13,447 nucleotides of DNA, taken from contig PWVP01000168.1 in NCBI GenBank assembly GCA_003561815.1, positions 1-13,447 of the forward strand, read 5' to 3'. The position numbers were made by a program, and so were the translations under genes. Origin of the DNA: Campylobacterota bacterium. GTDB taxonomy: Bacteria > Campylobacterota > Campylobacteria > Campylobacterales > SZUA-545. Of this stretch, positions 12,659 to 13,447 are shown one piece after another (positions within the stretch are counted from its first letter, which is position 1; each line of letters begins with the position of its first letter). The notes under the pieces are model-generated. The model ran no database searches, was not told where the DNA came from, and saw nothing but the letters and a program-made list of their open reading frames with translations.

Positions 12659-13447
12659 CTAGTCGCGCCACCGTTTGAGTAGATCGGTGTAGGCGTCGAT
12701 TCGGCGATCGCGGAAGAAGGGCCAGACTCTTCGGACCGCTTCGCTGCGTTTGATGTCCAGCTCGGCAGTCAGGATGACCTCATCCTGGTTTGGTGCATCG
12801 GCGAGCAGCTCGCCTTGCGGTCCGGCGATAAAACTATGCCCCCAAAACTCAATCCCCGCGCCGACACCGGCACTATCGGGCTCGAAACCGACTCGATTAA
12901 CACTGAGCACATAAAGACCGTTGGCCACCGCATGGGCCCGCTGAATAGTGCGCCACGCCTCAAGCTGCCTGCCTTTTTCATCATCACGATCGTTTGGATC
13001 CCAGCCGATCGCTGTCGGGTAAATGAGCAGATCGGCCCCCTTCATCGCCATCAGCCGTGCCGCTTCGGGATACCACTGATCCCAGCAGACCAAAACCCCC
13101 AGCCGCCCCACACTGGTTTCGATCGGCTCGAAGCCCAGATCGCCGGGGGTGAAGTAGAACTTCTCATAAAAGGCCGGATCGTCAGGGATGTGCATCTTGC
13201 GGTACTTTCCGGCGATGGTGCCATCCTTTTCCAGCACCACGGCGGTGTTGTGATAAAGCCCCGGCGCGCGGCGCTCAAAGAGCGAGAGTACGAGCACCAC
13301 CCTCAGCTTCACGGCCAGCGGTCCGAAAAACTCCGTCGAGGGGCCGGGGATACTCTCCGCGCGGTCAAAAAAGTCGCAGTTTTCGCTCTGGCAGAAGTAA
13401 GGACCGGTGTGCAGCTCCTGAAGCACCACCAGCTTCGCACCCCCCCC
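12659..13447 (-). CDS. aguB: N-carbamoylputrescine amidase (5' end cut off by window edge)
   Basis: This nitrilase-superfamily enzyme hydrolyses N-carbamoylputrescine to putrescine, CO2 and ammonia, the last step of the agmatine route of polyamine synthesis in the cytoplasm. The window holds 262 codons plus the stop; roughly the first 30 residues of a family member of about 290 lie beyond 13447. The catalytic triad is visible: Glu in LQELHTGPYFCQ, Lys in KYRKMHIPDD, and Cys in LVCWDQWYPEA. YEKFYFTPGDLGF and GWDPND are typical of AguB rather than of beta-ureidopropionase. An in-frame GTG at 13429 is not the start, since the open frame continues as GGGAKLV to the edge. The gene converges on the regulator gene and has no visible link to the nuo operon. 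Confidence 0.92.
   Translation of the reverse strand, partial: GGGAKLVVLQELHTGPYFCQSENCDFFDRAESIPGPSTEFFGPLAVKLRVVLVLSLFERRAPGLYHNTAVVLEKDGTIAGKYRKMHIPDDPAFYEKFYFTPGDLGFEPIETSVGRLGVLVCWDQWYPEAARLMAMKGADLLIYPTAIGWDPNDRDDEKGRQLEAWRTIQRAHAVANGLYVLSVNRVGFEPDSAGVGAGIEFWGHSFIAGPQGELLADAPNQDEVILTAELDIKRSEAVRRVWPFFRDRRIDAYTDLLKRWRD

Noticed and set aside
1..13447. tRNA, rRNA, insertion sequences, riboswitches
   Set aside because: I looked for these in the spacers and saw no cloverleaf, transposase, terminal inverted repeats or known riboswitch core.

Overview
This window is most likely chromosomal DNA of a Campylobacterota (former Epsilonproteobacteria) species. Two things support this. The nuo (complex I) operon has the lineage's hallmark order nuoA-B-C-D, then two non-standard genes in the nuoE/nuoF slots, then nuoG-H-I. 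Next to it is an orphan OmpR-type regulator whose C-terminal half closely resembles H. pylori HsrA (HP1043) and C. jejuni CosR as I remember those sequences. The DNA is visibly GC-rich, unlike host-associated Helicobacter or Campylobacter. A free-living sulfur- or hydrogen-oxidising relative (Sulfurimonas/Sulfurovum/Sulfuricurvum type) is my inference; the exact genus cannot be read here.

Layout: positions 1-11365 form one leftward (minus-strand) nuo operon, nuoA -> nuoB -> nuoC -> nuoD -> small nuoE-position gene -> GltD-like flavoprotein in the nuoF position -> nuoG1 -> nuoG2 -> nuoH -> nuoI (cut by the window start). Genes overlap or lie 0-11 nt apart, which suggests one transcript with translational coupling; nuoJ-N presumably follow beyond position 1. 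Positions 11366-11680 are a divergent, partly AT-rich control region holding a strong extended -10 promoter for the regulator, a weaker candidate promoter for nuoA, and operator-like repeats. The regulator gene (hsrA/cosR type) runs rightward at 11681-12403. A structured, repeat-bearing convergent spacer (12404-12658) separates it from aguB (N-carbamoylputrescine amidase, leftward), which runs off the right edge in a poly-G tract.

Function: NuoB, C, D and I form the quinone-reducing connecting arm, NuoA and NuoH are membrane subunits, and NuoG carries Fe-S clusters. Electron entry is not that of an ordinary NADH dehydrogenase. There is no FMN/NADH-binding NuoF and no 2Fe-2S NuoE. In their place are a cysteine-free 77-residue protein and a 668-residue fusion of a NuoF-like Fe-S domain to a GltD-type Fe-S/FAD/NAD(P)H module. 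After these come two consecutive full-length NuoG proteins, each keeping ligands for four clusters. This variant input arm, and the HsrA-type regulator placed head-to-head with the operon, are the most interesting features of the window.
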